DNA of 64,000 nt from an uncultured Pseudomonas sp. (GCF_913774235.1 NZ_CAJYDW010000012.1:806001-870000), one strand, 5' to 3'; positions 1 through 7,798 are shown, counted from the stretch's first letter. Numbers and translations are program-made. The notes: generated by a model not told the origin, from the letters alone.

Positions 1-182
1 ATGATGCTGATGTCGGCCGGCGCCTGGATGCCGACCTGAACGCGGTCGCCCTGAACTTTCAGGATGCGCACATTGATGCCGCCATTGAACAGCTGATCCA
101 GCACCTGTTCTTCATTGGCCCCTGGCTTGAGAGAGAGGTTGATGACTTCGTTGGTGCGGCGGGTCAAGACCAGATAAGACAT
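1..182 (-). CDS. CsrA-family RNA-binding regulator, RsmF/RsmN-like (partial, 3' end outside window)
   Basis: The reverse-strand translation begins MSYLVLTRRTNEVINLSL and continues to GDRVQVGIQAPADISII at the window edge. The opening matches the CsrA/RsmA first strand (MLILTRKxGExI), and VRILKVQGDRVQVGIQAP matches the CsrA ITVLGVxGxQVRIGIxAP core. Between these lies an insertion of about 15-20 residues (GANEEQVLDQLFNGGI). Such an insertion between beta strands is known from Pseudomonas RsmF/RsmN, not from RsmA or RsmE. Family role: binding GGA motifs in mRNA leaders to control translation. ATG 182 has AGGG six bases upstream; in-frame ATGs at 188 and 194 are less well placed. The C-terminus, including the conserved RNA-binding Arg region, is outside the window. 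Confidence 0.8.
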   Translation of the reverse strand, partial: MSYLVLTRRTNEVINLSLKPGANEEQVLDQLFNGGINVRILKVQGDRVQVGIQAPADISI

Positions 183-262
183 GAGCATCCCTGCCATGAT
201 TTCAAGCTCTGGATGATAGCCAGTTCCGCTCGAGATGAGAACAAGTTGGCAGATTATTCCCT

Positions 263-535
263 CTAGGACAGGAGTCTGCGCCTGTTCAGCCGGCGTTGCC
301 GCGGCTTAAGTTGCCAGCGCCGAATGGCGAAACCCAGTATCCCCGCCGCCAGTGTCAGCAGGTTCACCCTATCTGTGGGGCCGCTGCCGTGATGACCGGC
401 AGCCAAGGTGATCAGGGTGGCGAGCGCCCACATGGAGATGGCCGCCGCGACGGCGACGGCCATTTCATTCAGGTCGGCGGCCGGTACTCGCCGGACGCTG
501 GGGAGCGGTTCGCTGTCGTAGTCTTCTTCGGGCAT
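263..535 (-). CDS. Small predicted inner-membrane protein, hypothetical
   Basis: This 90-residue protein is not recognised. An acidic N-terminus (MPEEDYDSEPLPS) leads to a hydrophobic stretch at about 25-45 (AVAVAAAISMWALATLITLAA), then a short polar loop with GHHGSG, a second weaker hydrophobic stretch at about 57-70 (VNLLTLAAGILGFAI) and a very basic tail (RRWQLKPRQRRLNRRRLL). This fits two membrane segments with both ends in the cytoplasm. It stands alone, reading toward the CsrA-family gene 80 bases away. No function can be assigned; coding is supported only by plausible topology and length. Confidence 0.5.
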   Translation of the reverse strand: MPEEDYDSEPLPSVRRVPAADLNEMAVAVAAAISMWALATLITLAAGHHGSGPTDRVNLLTLAAGILGFAIRRWQLKPRQRRLNRRRLLS

Positions 536-920
536 TGGGGCCTCCGGACGGCTGCTTGTTCGAGAGTATCGCCAAGTGTCTTATCGACTGCTTACGGGGA
601 GTCTGGATGGGATCGATAGCGCGGTCAGAGCCTTTTTCCGTCGAACGGACGAGAGGTACTCGCTAGAGCTCCAGATGGTCGCTGGCCGTGGCGTCGTTTC
701 GCTGAGCGCCAGCTCGTCTGTCGATGGATAGCTGGCACGGTGGTCGGTCACTCCTGTGTTCGCGGTGAACCGCAGGAGACCCCGTGAGCGATGACAGCAG
801 CACTCTCACCACCCGCCAGGGCCATCCGGTCCGGGATCATCAAAGCCTGCCCAGGTGGGGAAGCGCGAAGCGCCCGCGCCTGGCGTTGCCGGATCGCGGA
901 CCGGTCGCCACCGCTGGTCG
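536..920. other. Gene-poor stretch between small membrane protein and rmlD
   Basis: No complete gene is evident. Overlapping reading frames here are compositional shadows of rmlD. The only recognisable content is the short catalase-like coding remnant at 784-849. Bases 560-780 hold no convincing promoter or repeat that I can see. Confidence 0.5.
784..849 (+). pseudogene. 5' remnant of a catalase (Kat) gene
   Basis: A GTG at 784 with AGGAG about six bases upstream opens a frame reading MSDDSSTLTTRQGHPVRDHQ. This resembles the N-terminus of clade-type small-subunit catalases (xxLTTxxGxPVxDNQNS). After roughly 22 residues the similarity stops and the frame runs into antisense rmlD sequence without the expected AGPRGP and haem-pocket motifs. 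The preserved ribosome binding site plus start region looks like the leftover 5' end of a deleted catalase gene. Recognition is from memory of family N-termini and is not verified. Confidence 0.4.
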
Positions 921-1805
921 TCAGCGCCCGGAAGCCTCGTCCGCGACGCGGGCCCAGCAACGCGCGAAATCCTCGCGCCAGTCGGGCAGGGCGAAGGGCA
1001 GTAGCGCCTGGGCCTTGCTGCAATCCAGGCGCGAGTAGCGAGGCCGGGTCGCGGGGGTCGGATAGTTGTCGGTGGCGGTGGGATAGAGGCGGGCCCGCAG
1101 CTCGCCGCGTTCGGCCAGGCGTTCGGCGATGGCGTGGGCGAATCCGTGCCAGGAGGTCTGGCCGGCGTTGGTCAGGTGGTAGAGCCCGCTGCTGTCCCGG
1201 CGTTCGACAAGACGCTCGACCAGATGGCGCGTCGCTCGGGCGATGGTGGGGGCCCAGGTGGGCGCGCCCAGTTGATCGTCCACGACGTGCAGCTCGTCGC
1301 GCTCGGCGAGCAACTGGCGCATGGTATTGAAGAAGCAGGGACCGTCGTGGGAGTAGACCCAGGAGGTGCGCAGCACCAGGGCTCGCCCCCCGGCCGCCAG
1401 CACGGCCTGCTCCCCGGCCAACTTGGAGCGACCGTAGACGCTCAGGGGCGCGGGTGGGCAGTCCTCGGTATAGGGGCGGCCGCGGCTGCCGTCGAAGACG
1501 TAGTCGGTCGAGTAGTGCACGAAGGGGATATCCCGTTCGCGGGCCCATTCGGCCAGGATCTGTGGCGCCTGGGCGTTGATGGCGGCGGCACGGTCGACAT
1601 CCCGTTCGGCCTGGTCGACGGCGGTATAGGCCGCCGCATTGATGACGAGGTCGGGAGTCAGTCGATCAAAGGTGTCGCGCAGCCGATGGGTCTGGCTCAG
1701 ATCGAGCTCTGCCTGGCCGATGACGGTGAGCGAATGGGTGCCGCCGAACTCGCGCTGCAGGGCACGCGAAACCTGGCCGGAACGGCCGGTGATCACAATA
1801 TTCAT
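921..1805 (-). CDS. rfbD: dTDP-4-dehydrorhamnose reductase (RmlD/RfbD)
   Basis: This 294-residue extended SDR would perform the last step of dTDP-L-rhamnose synthesis, NAD(P)H reduction of dTDP-4-keto-rhamnose, in the cytoplasm. The nucleotide-binding loop is ITGRSGQVS at 5-13, with Ser where the third glycine of GxxGxxG normally sits. INAAAYTAVDQAE follows at about 55-67, then STDYVFDG at 99-106 and the YxxxK catalytic pair at Y124 and K128 (YGRSKLAGE). Length matches the family (~290-300). The start at 1805 removes a spurious 26-residue extension and begins directly at the Rossmann strand. The usual partners rmlB, rmlA and rmlC are not adjacent, so they must be elsewhere or this is an orphan RmlD-like paralogue. 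Confidence 0.87.
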   Translation of the reverse strand: MNIVITGRSGQVSRALQREFGGTHSLTVIGQAELDLSQTHRLRDTFDRLTPDLVINAAAYTAVDQAERDVDRAAAINAQAPQILAEWARERDIPFVHYSTDYVFDGSRGRPYTEDCPPAPLSVYGRSKLAGEQAVLAAGGRALVLRTSWVYSHDGPCFFNTMRQLLAERDELHVVDDQLGAPTWAPTIARATRHLVERLVERRDSSGLYHLTNAGQTSWHGFAHAIAERLAERGELRARLYPTATDNYPTPATRPRYSRLDCSKAQALLPFALPDWREDFARCWARVADEASGR

Positions 1806-2062
1806 GAAAGCTTGCCTGGACGCCTTCAGCGGAAGGCGTTCGTCCGAAAATCGATGCTCGAAAAGCCTTGGGGCTTTTCCCACGCGAACCGAGGCCTGCC
1901 GCCATTGGTGACAATTCTAGGTTCCGATCATCTTCCTGAGGAAGAATGAGGCCGCTGGCTATGGCGGAGTGGGCATCGATCTGGCGGACGTGGCGGTCAT
2001 GGTTCACCCGGTGGACTGGATACGCGGCTAGGACTGCCGTTCGTCGGTGTAGTTCAGCGCCG

Positions 2063-2875
2063 TTACAGGCGCGTGAGCAGCTTGCCAAGCTGTAGCCCTG
2101 TCGTCGAGGCGGTCAGCAGCGCGGTATGGAGAACCTGTTCAAGTTCGCGGATGTTTCCTGGCCAGGGATAGGCGATCAGGGCGTTTTCATCGTCGGACGT
2201 CAGGGCGGGTGGCGCGCAGCCAAGACGTTCAGCGTGCTGAGCGAGGAAATGGCGGGCGAGGGGCAGCAGGTCGGCCGGACGCTCACGCAGCGGCGGGATG
2301 GAGACGAGCCCCGGACCGATGAGCTCCCACAGCCGGATCTCGAAATGCCCGGCCTCGACCGCTTGTGCCAACTCCACGCTGGAGCCGACGATCAGGCGCA
2401 CATCGACCTCGGTACGCTGACTACTGCCCAGACGCAGGATGCTGCCATCGTGCAGAACCCTCGCCAGTTCCTGCTGCAGCTCCCGGGGCAGGTCGGCGAT
2501 TTCGTCCAGATAGAGGCTGCCGCCATTGGCGGTACCGAACCAGCCCACGCGACTGCCCGAGGTGCCGGCGTAGGCGCGCGGAACATAGCCGAACAACTCG
2601 GCGGCGCCATGGCGCCGACTCAGAGAGGCGCAGTTCAGGCTGCTGAACAAGCCGGTGCGGCCGCTGCGCTCGTGCAGTCGGCGGGCGAGCAATTCGCGGC
2701 CGGTCCCCCATTCGCCGGTCAGCACTACGGGCTGTACCTGGGGGGCCAGCTCATCGAGCTGCGCGAGCAGGTGCCGTGAGCGGGGATCGGCGAAGGCCAG
2801 CGCCTTGGCGCGGATGGTCAGGTTGCTCTGTTGTTCCGCGGGAACGATCAACAGGTCGGAAGAGGTGGTAGGCAT
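2063..2875 (-). CDS. Degenerate sigma54-activator-like AAA+ protein without DNA-binding domain
   Basis: This 270-residue protein has the AAA+ fold of sigma54 enhancer-binding proteins but key residues are changed. Walker A is GEWGTGRE (54-61), with Arg replacing the ATP-binding Lys. Walker B is LYLDEIA (121-127). The sigma54-contacting GAFTGA loop is replaced by RAYAGT (100-105). The arginine-finger segment reads FEIRLWEL instead of FRxDLxxRL. The sensor II motif PWPGNIRELE (237-246) is kept. No receiver domain or C-terminal Fis-type HTH is present. Its N-terminus (FADPRSRHLLAQLDELAP) is very like that of the intact SfnR-like activator at 9638-10723, so it is probably a diverged paralogue. 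It could be a decoy or modulator, or a decaying gene. A TTG start at 2896 is an alternative; neither start has a strong Shine-Dalgarno. Confidence 0.72.
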   Translation of the reverse strand: MPTTSSDLLIVPAEQQSNLTIRAKALAFADPRSRHLLAQLDELAPQVQPVVLTGEWGTGRELLARRLHERSGRTGLFSSLNCASLSRRHGAAELFGYVPRAYAGTSGSRVGWFGTANGGSLYLDEIADLPRELQQELARVLHDGSILRLGSSQRTEVDVRLIVGSSVELAQAVEAGHFEIRLWELIGPGLVSIPPLRERPADLLPLARHFLAQHAERLGCAPPALTSDDENALIAYPWPGNIRELEQVLHTALLTASTTGLQLGKLLTRL

Positions 2876-3019
2876 GCCGGTATCACTACAACGCAAAGTC
2901 CCATGATAGCGGTGTAGATTTATAGCTAAAAATAAGTATTTTTCATTCGTTTATCGCATTTTGCTATTTGAAATGAGGATCATCCGGCAGGTGGCGGCGG
3001 TATAGAATCGTGGCCTGAC

Positions 3020-3052
3020 CAGGAACGCCGGAGCTTGGTGCTCCTGTTCCTG
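3020..3052 (+). promoter_or_regulatory. Stable hairpin in the crcB leader
   Basis: CAGGAAC (3020-3026) pairs with GTTCCTG (3046-3052), and an inner stem GGAGC/GCTCC (3030-3034 with 3040-3044) closes a TTGGT loop. It ends about 30 bases before the crcB start and has no T-run, so it is unlikely to be a plain terminator. crcB genes are often under a fluoride riboswitch, but I could not match this leader convincingly to that motif. Confidence 0.4.
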
Positions 3053-3083
3053 CCGATCAATCCTTAGGTTAAGAGGCGCTGCT

Positions 3084-3467
3084 TTGGCTTTTTCTCTGCT
3101 GGCGGTGATCGTGGGCGGCGCCCTGGGGTGCGTGCTGCGCTGGTTGTTCGCCCTGAAGTTGAATGGGCTCTTTCCGGCGTTGCCCCTGGGCACCCTGGCG
3201 GTCAATCTCATCGGCTGCCTGGTCATCGGTCTGGCCCTGGCCTGGTTCGCCAAGGTGCCGGATCTGGACCCGGTCTGGCGTACCCTCATCACCACGGGCT
3301 TCTGTGGCGGCTTGACCACCTTCTCCAGTTTCTCCGCGGAAGTCATCACCCTGTTGCAGGAAGGCAAGCCCGGCTGGGCGCTGGCCACCGTGGGAGCCCA
3401 TCTGAGCGGTTCGCTGGCGATGACGGCGCTGGGCTTCGGCCTGGTCCATTGGGCCTATCGCGCCTAG
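3084..3467 (+). CDS. crcB: Fluoride ion channel CrcB/FluC
   Basis: This 127-residue, four-helix membrane protein exports fluoride as a dual-topology dimer. Family hallmarks are visible: [10 protein letters not shown] near the N-terminus (G-x-x-R in helix 1), [16 protein letters not shown] (conserved N in TLxVNxxG), and [16 protein letters not shown], the diagnostic GxxGGxTTFSTF segment that lines the pore and binds Na+. Size is typical (about 120-130). The start is TTG at 3084, preceded by AAGAGG at 3071-3076 with seven-base spacing; no in-frame ATG lies nearby. It is followed 16 bases later by a small unknown gene, probably co-transcribed. A hairpin lies in its leader. Confidence 0.93.
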   Translation: MAFSLLAVIVGGALGCVLRWLFALKLNGLFPALPLGTLAVNLIGCLVIGLALAWFAKVPDLDPVWRTLITTGFCGGLTTFSSFSAEVITLLQEGKPGWALATVGAHLSGSLAMTALGFGLVHWAYRA

Positions 3468-3483
3468 CGCGGCGGAGGTTGCG

Positions 3484-3876
3484 ATGGCCTCTCTGCGTGC
3501 TCCCTGTCCGCCCGGTGTCTGTAGCTGTGATCGGGATGCCGTACTGGCCGATCCGACTCGCGATGCGCGGCCCTTGCTGCTCAATCGCCAGGAGGAGCTG
3601 CGGCTGCTCCAGCGCCTCGAGGCGGTCAGCAGCCTGGCCGATCTGCAACGGCTGCAACAGCGGCTGCAGGAGCAACTGGGCATCTGCCTGGAGATCGCGC
3701 CGGGGCCCGGAGAGGTGCGCAGCGCCCGGGGCTTGTCGATCGAGCTACAGCCACGTCCGGGCTTGTGCCGCAAGCTGCATCAGTCGATCCCGGCCGCCGT
3801 TCGCCGTGGCCTGACGCAGCGTCCAGAAATTCTCTACGCCCTGCTCAACGCCAACGACCTGCTCCGCGACGCGTAA
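3484..3876 (+). CDS. Hypothetical protein downstream of crcB
   Basis: This 130-residue cytoplasmic protein is not recognised. The N-terminus has three cysteines in CPPGVCSC (residues 8-15). A Gln/Leu-rich amphipathic helix follows at about 37-67 (NRQEELRLLQRLEAV..LQRLQQRLQEQLG). A more mixed C-terminal part ends in ILYALLNANDLLRDA. ATG 3484 follows GGCGGAGGTTGCG, a good ribosome site, 16 bases after the crcB stop, so it is likely the second gene of that transcript. It converges on xthA with only six bases between the stops. The cysteine cluster could bind metal, but this is a guess. Confidence 0.6.
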   Translation: MASLRAPCPPGVCSCDRDAVLADPTRDARPLLLNRQEELRLLQRLEAVSSLADLQRLQQRLQEQLGICLEIAPGPGEVRSARGLSIELQPRPGLCRKLHQSIPAAVRRGLTQRPEILYALLNANDLLRDA

Positions 3877-3882
3877 AGCACC

Positions 3883-4671
3883 TCAGGTCGGCGCCGCGAC
3901 GCTGATCCAGGTCGGCGCATGATCGCTGGTCTTCTCCAGATCCCTCACCCAGCGATGCACGCCAGCATCCTGCAGGCCGGGCGCGAGCGACGGACTGAGC
4001 AGGAGGTGGTCGATGCGCAGCCCGGCGTTGCGTTGCCAGCGCTGCCGGAAGTAATCCCAGTAGGTGTAGATCGCCGCGTCGGGATGGCGGGCGCGCAGGG
4101 CATCCAGCCAGCCCTGGTCCAGCAGGCGCTGGAAACAGGCGCGGCTCTCCGGTTGCAGCAGGGCGTCCTTGCGCCAGGACTTCGGATCGTAGATGTCGCG
4201 GTCGGTGGGGACGACATTGTAGTCGCCGGCCAGGACCACCGGATGGCCGCTGTCCAGCAGCCCCTGGGCATGCTCGAGCAGGCGCTCGAACCAGGCCAGC
4301 TTGTATTCGAACTTGGGCCCTGGCCAGGGATTGCCGTCGGGGAGATAGAGGCAGCCGACGATGATGCCCTTCACCGCCGCTTCCAGATAGCGCCGCTGGG
4401 GATCGTCCGCCAAGCCCGGCAGGCCGCGACGGATCTCCAGGGGCTGGTCGCCACGCGCGAGGATGGCGACACCGTTCCAGGACGGCTGGCCTTCCCAGAG
4501 TGCGTCGTAGCCCGCCGCTGCCAGCTCCGCTTGCGGGAAATCGAGGCTCTTGGCCTTGAGTTCCTGCAGGCAGACGATATCCGGCTGCTCCCGCTCCAGC
4601 CACTGGAGGAGGATGGGAAGTCGCGCCCGGATACCGTTGACGTTGTAGGTGGCGAGGGTGAGGGCGGCCAT
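3883..4671 (-). CDS. xthA: Exodeoxyribonuclease III / AP endonuclease
   Basis: This 262-residue protein of the endonuclease/exonuclease/phosphatase fold cuts DNA at abasic sites and degrades 3' ends during base excision repair. Catalytic signatures are all present: TYNVNGIRAR (8-17), the Mg2+ ligand E37 in CLQELK, SWNGVAIL (64-71), GDYNVVPTD with D150 and N152, and the closing SDHAPTWI with D250 and H251. The start at 4671 places the family's N-terminal LxxATYNVNGIR correctly and has AGGAA upstream; the frame stays open upstream to 4845, but that extension is not homologous in appearance. Length is slightly below E. coli XthA (268). It stands alone, divergent from the glycosidase gene. Confidence 0.93.
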   Translation of the reverse strand: MAALTLATYNVNGIRARLPILLQWLEREQPDIVCLQELKAKSLDFPQAELAAAGYDALWEGQPSWNGVAILARGDQPLEIRRGLPGLADDPQRRYLEAAVKGIIVGCLYLPDGNPWPGPKFEYKLAWFERLLEHAQGLLDSGHPVVLAGDYNVVPTDRDIYDPKSWRKDALLQPESRACFQRLLDQGWLDALRARHPDAAIYTYWDYFRQRWQRNAGLRIDHLLLSPSLAPGLQDAGVHRWVRDLEKTSDHAPTWISVAAPT

Positions 4672-5122
4672 GGTGGGTTCCTGAGCAGGGGATGTAGCCG
4701 TGACCGGCTGACCGGGACGTCGGTTCCCCGTACAGATATATGTGACGCAGTTATCGTTATTTGGTGACTTACTTTTTTTGGCACCTTCGGGAACTTTTTG
4801 GCCGCTGTCGCTGAAATGTGGAAAAAAAACTGACGACCCGACCACAAGTTCCGTTTCGATTGTGGCTGCCGTGTTACTTCAATCGTCTCGCTGACGAACG
4901 GTTATATTAATAAAACTTTATAAATCAATAGCTTGTATGTATTTTATGTAGTGGCTAAATGCTGGCCGCAGGGGTTGGGGAGGGAAGTTGGCATATCGCT
5001 TGAATGAGTGAACATGCCTGGAGGCGTCGTCTCGCTGAAGATTGTCAGCGAGGTCCTTCTCTCACTTCATATCGGCCGTTGTTCAGGGAGTGCGTTCACG
5101 TGTCGATCTAGCGCAGTTGGTG
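4672..5122. other. AT-richer divergent intergenic region
   Basis: This gap separates divergent xthA and the GH5 gene. Bases about 4740-4960 are clearly more AT-rich than the rest of the window, with several A or T runs, as expected for promoter DNA. At 4990-5003 GG-N10-GA with flanking T resembles a sigma54 site but has A instead of C at the -12 GC, so I do not call it. I found no repeat or small gene. Confidence 0.4.
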
Positions 5123-7798
5123 ATGATGAAACCATCCTTCCTGAAATTCCCCCGCTGGACAGCGCGCGCGCTGCCCCTCGTCGCCGCTCTGGCGATCATG
5201 CCCACCGTCAAGGCCGAACAGGTCAACCTGGTGGGGCTCAATCTTTCCGGCGCCGGCTTCGCCGGCCAGGTGCTGCCAGGGGTCAACGGTACCCACTACA
5301 TCTTCCCGGTGGAGGCCTACTTCAAGCAGTGGAGCGCCAAGGGCATCAAGCTGATCCGTTTCCCGATCATCTGGGAGCGACTGCAGCCGGTGCTGGGCGG
5401 TCCGCTGGACCCGACCTATGCCGCCCTGGTGGACGAGACCTTCGCCAACGCGCAGAAGTACGGCATGCGCATCATCCTCGACCTGCACAACTACACCTTC
5501 TATCGCGGTTCGGTGATCGGCAGTGCCGCGGTCCCCTACACCCGCTATCAGGAGATCATGACCCGTATCGCCCAGCGCTGGAGCAATCAGCCGTCGCTGT
5601 ACGCCTACGACATCATGAACGAGCCCCACGATTCCATGGCGCAGTGGCCGATCGCGGCCCAGTACGGCATCGATGGCGTACGCGCGGTGGACAAGACCCG
5701 GATCATCATGATCGAAGGCAATGGCTGGTCGGAGGCGACCCGCTGGCCGCTGTGGAACGACGCCCTACTGGCGCTCAAGGACCCCTCTGACAACCTGGTC
5801 TTCCAGGCGCATTCCTATTTCGACGAAAGCGCCGGCGGCAACTACACCGGGATCGACGTCGGCAAGCTCAGCCAGGATTACGGCGTGGAGCGCGTGCGGC
5901 CCTTCGTCGAGTGGCTGAAGAAGAACAACAAGAAGGGCATGATCGGCGAGTTCGGCGTGCCGGATAACGATCCCCGTTGGCTGCCGCTGATGGATCGCAT
6001 GCTGGCCTATCTCAAGCAGAACTGCATTCCGGCCACCTATTGGGCTGCTGGCCCGGGCTGGGGCAACTATTTCCTGTCGGTGGAGCCGATCAATGGCGTC
6101 GACCGCCCGCAGTGGCCGACCCTGCGCAAGTACATCGACGACAGCAGCTGTACCGCCATCGGCCCCCTGGGCAGTGGCGCGGCGACCACGCCGGCCAGCG
6201 GTACGGGTACGGCGGGCGGTTCCAGCAACAACAGTGGTGCGGGCAGCAGCACCGGCGGCTCCGGCTCCACCAGTGGTGGCACAGCAGGCACGGGTGCTGC
6301 AGCTGGGACTGGCAGCACGGGCGGTTCGACCACTACCGGCGTGACGACCTCGATCAACGACTTTACCAACGAAGACTGGCTGCACGGCGTCTATCGCAAG
6401 GCTGCCGGTTTCTCCATCCCGGCATCGGCGGTGAACGTGGACGCCTTCAAGGTCGGCGCCCTCATCACCCCGGCGGATGGCAAGAGCTACAAGGTGACCT
6501 ACGCCCAGGTCGTGGGCAGCAACATGAGCGTGTTCATCGAGAGCCCGCAGCTGGATGGCAATCTCTTCGGCTATCCGAAGACCTTGCGCACCGGTGCCAC
6601 CACCTCCGGCGCGGCCGTCAGCGTGCCGGGTACCGGCAGCAGTGGCACCACGACGGGGTCGACCGGCAGCTCGGGTAGCACCTCGGGTTCCGGCTCGGGC
6701 AGCAGCGCAGGCAATGTAACGCCGGCCGTGAACACCCCCGCCGCCAGTACTGGTAGCACCACGCCGACCACCACGGTGCCGACGCCCAGCGGATCGTCCT
6801 CGACGCCCACGGGTTCCAGTACGACACCGGCGAACGCCAACAAGCTGAACCTGGTTGGCCTGAACTTCTCGGGGGCCGCCTTCGCGCCCCAGGTGTTGCC
6901 CGGCGTGGTCAACGTCAGCTACATCATGCCCGGTGAGGCGAACTTCCAGCAGTGGAGCGCCAAGGGCGTGCGGCTGATCCGCTTCCCGGTGATCTGGGAA
7001 CGGCTGCAGACGCGCTTCTTCGGCAGCCTGGAGCAGGGGTACACCCAGCAGATCACCCAGGTACTGGAGCTGGCCAAGAAGTACAACATGAAGGTGATCC
7101 TGGCACTGGATAACGGCGGCCGCTACAAGGGCACCCTGATCGGTACCGGAACCGTCACCAACTTCAACTACTGGGATCTGATGTATCGCCTGGCCTACCA
7201 GTGGGGCAACCATGCCGCACTCTATGGCTATGACATCATGGGCAAGCCCAATGGCGCCGACAGTGGCTGGCCGGTAACGGCGCAGTCCGGGATCGATGGC
7301 GTCCGTACCATGGACCGTACCCATCCGGTGATCGTCCAGGGCAACGCCTGGGGTAGCGCGGCCAACTGGCCGGGCGTCAGCAACGCTCTGCTGAATCTGA
7401 AGGACCCGGCCAACAACCTGATCTATGCGGCCAACGTCTACCTGGACCAGGACGGCAGCGGCAACTACGCGGCCCAGGACATGAGCAGCTTCGATCCGCA
7501 GGTGGGGGTCAATCGCGTCAAGCCCTTCGTCGAATGGCTCAAGCGCAATGGCAAGCGCGGCATGATCGCGGAGTTCGGGGTGCCGGCGGGTGACAGCCGT
7601 TGGCTGGCGGCTGCCGACAATCTGCTGGCCTATCTGCAGCAGAACTGCATGCCGCTGACCTACTGGGCCGCCGGCCCGGGCTGGGGTTCCTCGCCACTGG
7701 CGGTGGAGCCGGTGAACGGGGCCGAGCGGCCGCAATGGCCCACGCTGAAGAAGTACGTGGATGCGAGCAACAGCTGTACCGCGATAGGACCGCGTTGA
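5123..7798 (+). CDS. Secreted tandem GH5-type glycoside hydrolase, second catalytic domain degenerate
   Basis: The 891-residue product starts at ATG 5123 so that a signal peptide (about 1-32, cut near KAEQ) opens the protein. Domain 1 (about 33-345) is a GH5-like TIM barrel with LHNY (H122), DIMNEP (acid/base E167), AHSYFD (H230) and MIGEFGVP (nucleophile E276). A Ser/Thr/Gly linker (about 349-405) leads to an unrecognised ~80-residue module (INDFTNEDWLHGVYRKAAGF...FIES, 411-490). A second low-complexity linker runs from about 491 to 575. Domain 2 (576-891) is a clear duplicate of domain 1, but E167 became K708 (DIMGKP), H122 became D663 and H230 became N771; nucleophile E817 remains. It is probably an exported beta-glucanase or endoglycosidase; the substrate is unknown. 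Start-site ribosome binding is weak. Confidence 0.85.
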   Translation: MMKPSFLKFPRWTARALPLVAALAIMPTVKAEQVNLVGLNLSGAGFAGQVLPGVNGTHYIFPVEAYFKQWSAKGIKLIRFPIIWERLQPVLGGPLDPTYAALVDETFANAQKYGMRIILDLHNYTFYRGSVIGSAAVPYTRYQEIMTRIAQRWSNQPSLYAYDIMNEPHDSMAQWPIAAQYGIDGVRAVDKTRIIMIEGNGWSEATRWPLWNDALLALKDPSDNLVFQAHSYFDESAGGNYTGIDVGKLSQDYGVERVRPFVEWLKKNNKKGMIGEFGVPDNDPRWLPLMDRMLAYLKQNCIPATYWAAGPGWGNYFLSVEPINGVDRPQWPTLRKYIDDSSCTAIGPLGSGAATTPASGTGTAGGSSNNSGAGSSTGGSGSTSGGTAGTGAAAGTGSTGGSTTTGVTTSINDFTNEDWLHGVYRKAAGFSIPASAVNVDAFKVGALITPADGKSYKVTYAQVVGSNMSVFIESPQLDGNLFGYPKTLRTGATTSGAAVSVPGTGSSGTTTGSTGSSGSTSGSGSGSSAGNVTPAVNTPAASTGSTTPTTTVPTPSGSSSTPTGSSTTPANANKLNLVGLNFSGAAFAPQVLPGVVNVSYIMPGEANFQQWSAKGVRLIRFPVIWERLQTRFFGSLEQGYTQQITQVLELAKKYNMKVILALDNGGRYKGTLIGTGTVTNFNYWDLMYRLAYQWGNHAALYGYDIMGKPNGADSGWPVTAQSGIDGVRTMDRTHPVIVQGNAWGSAANWPGVSNALLNLKDPANNLIYAANVYLDQDGSGNYAAQDMSSFDPQVGVNRVKPFVEWLKRNGKRGMIAEFGVPAGDSRWLAAADNLLAYLQQNCMPLTYWAAGPGWGSSPLAVEPVNGAERPQWPTLKKYVDASNSCTAIGPR

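Noticed and set aside
784-1038. A complete small gene of 84 codons starting at GTG 784
   Set aside because: Only the first ~22 residues look like real protein; the rest is antisense to rmlD.
748-1548. Minus-strand frame of 266 codons overlapping rmlD
   Set aside because: Arg/Pro-rich shadow frame of rmlD; the true frame has clear SDR motifs.
2900-3083. Fluoride riboswitch in the crcB leader
   Set aside because: I could not align the consensus core elements; only a generic hairpin is supported.
4990-5003. Sigma54 promoter before the GH5 gene
   Set aside because: The -24 GG fits but the -12 GC is GA, and it lies 120 bases from the start codon.
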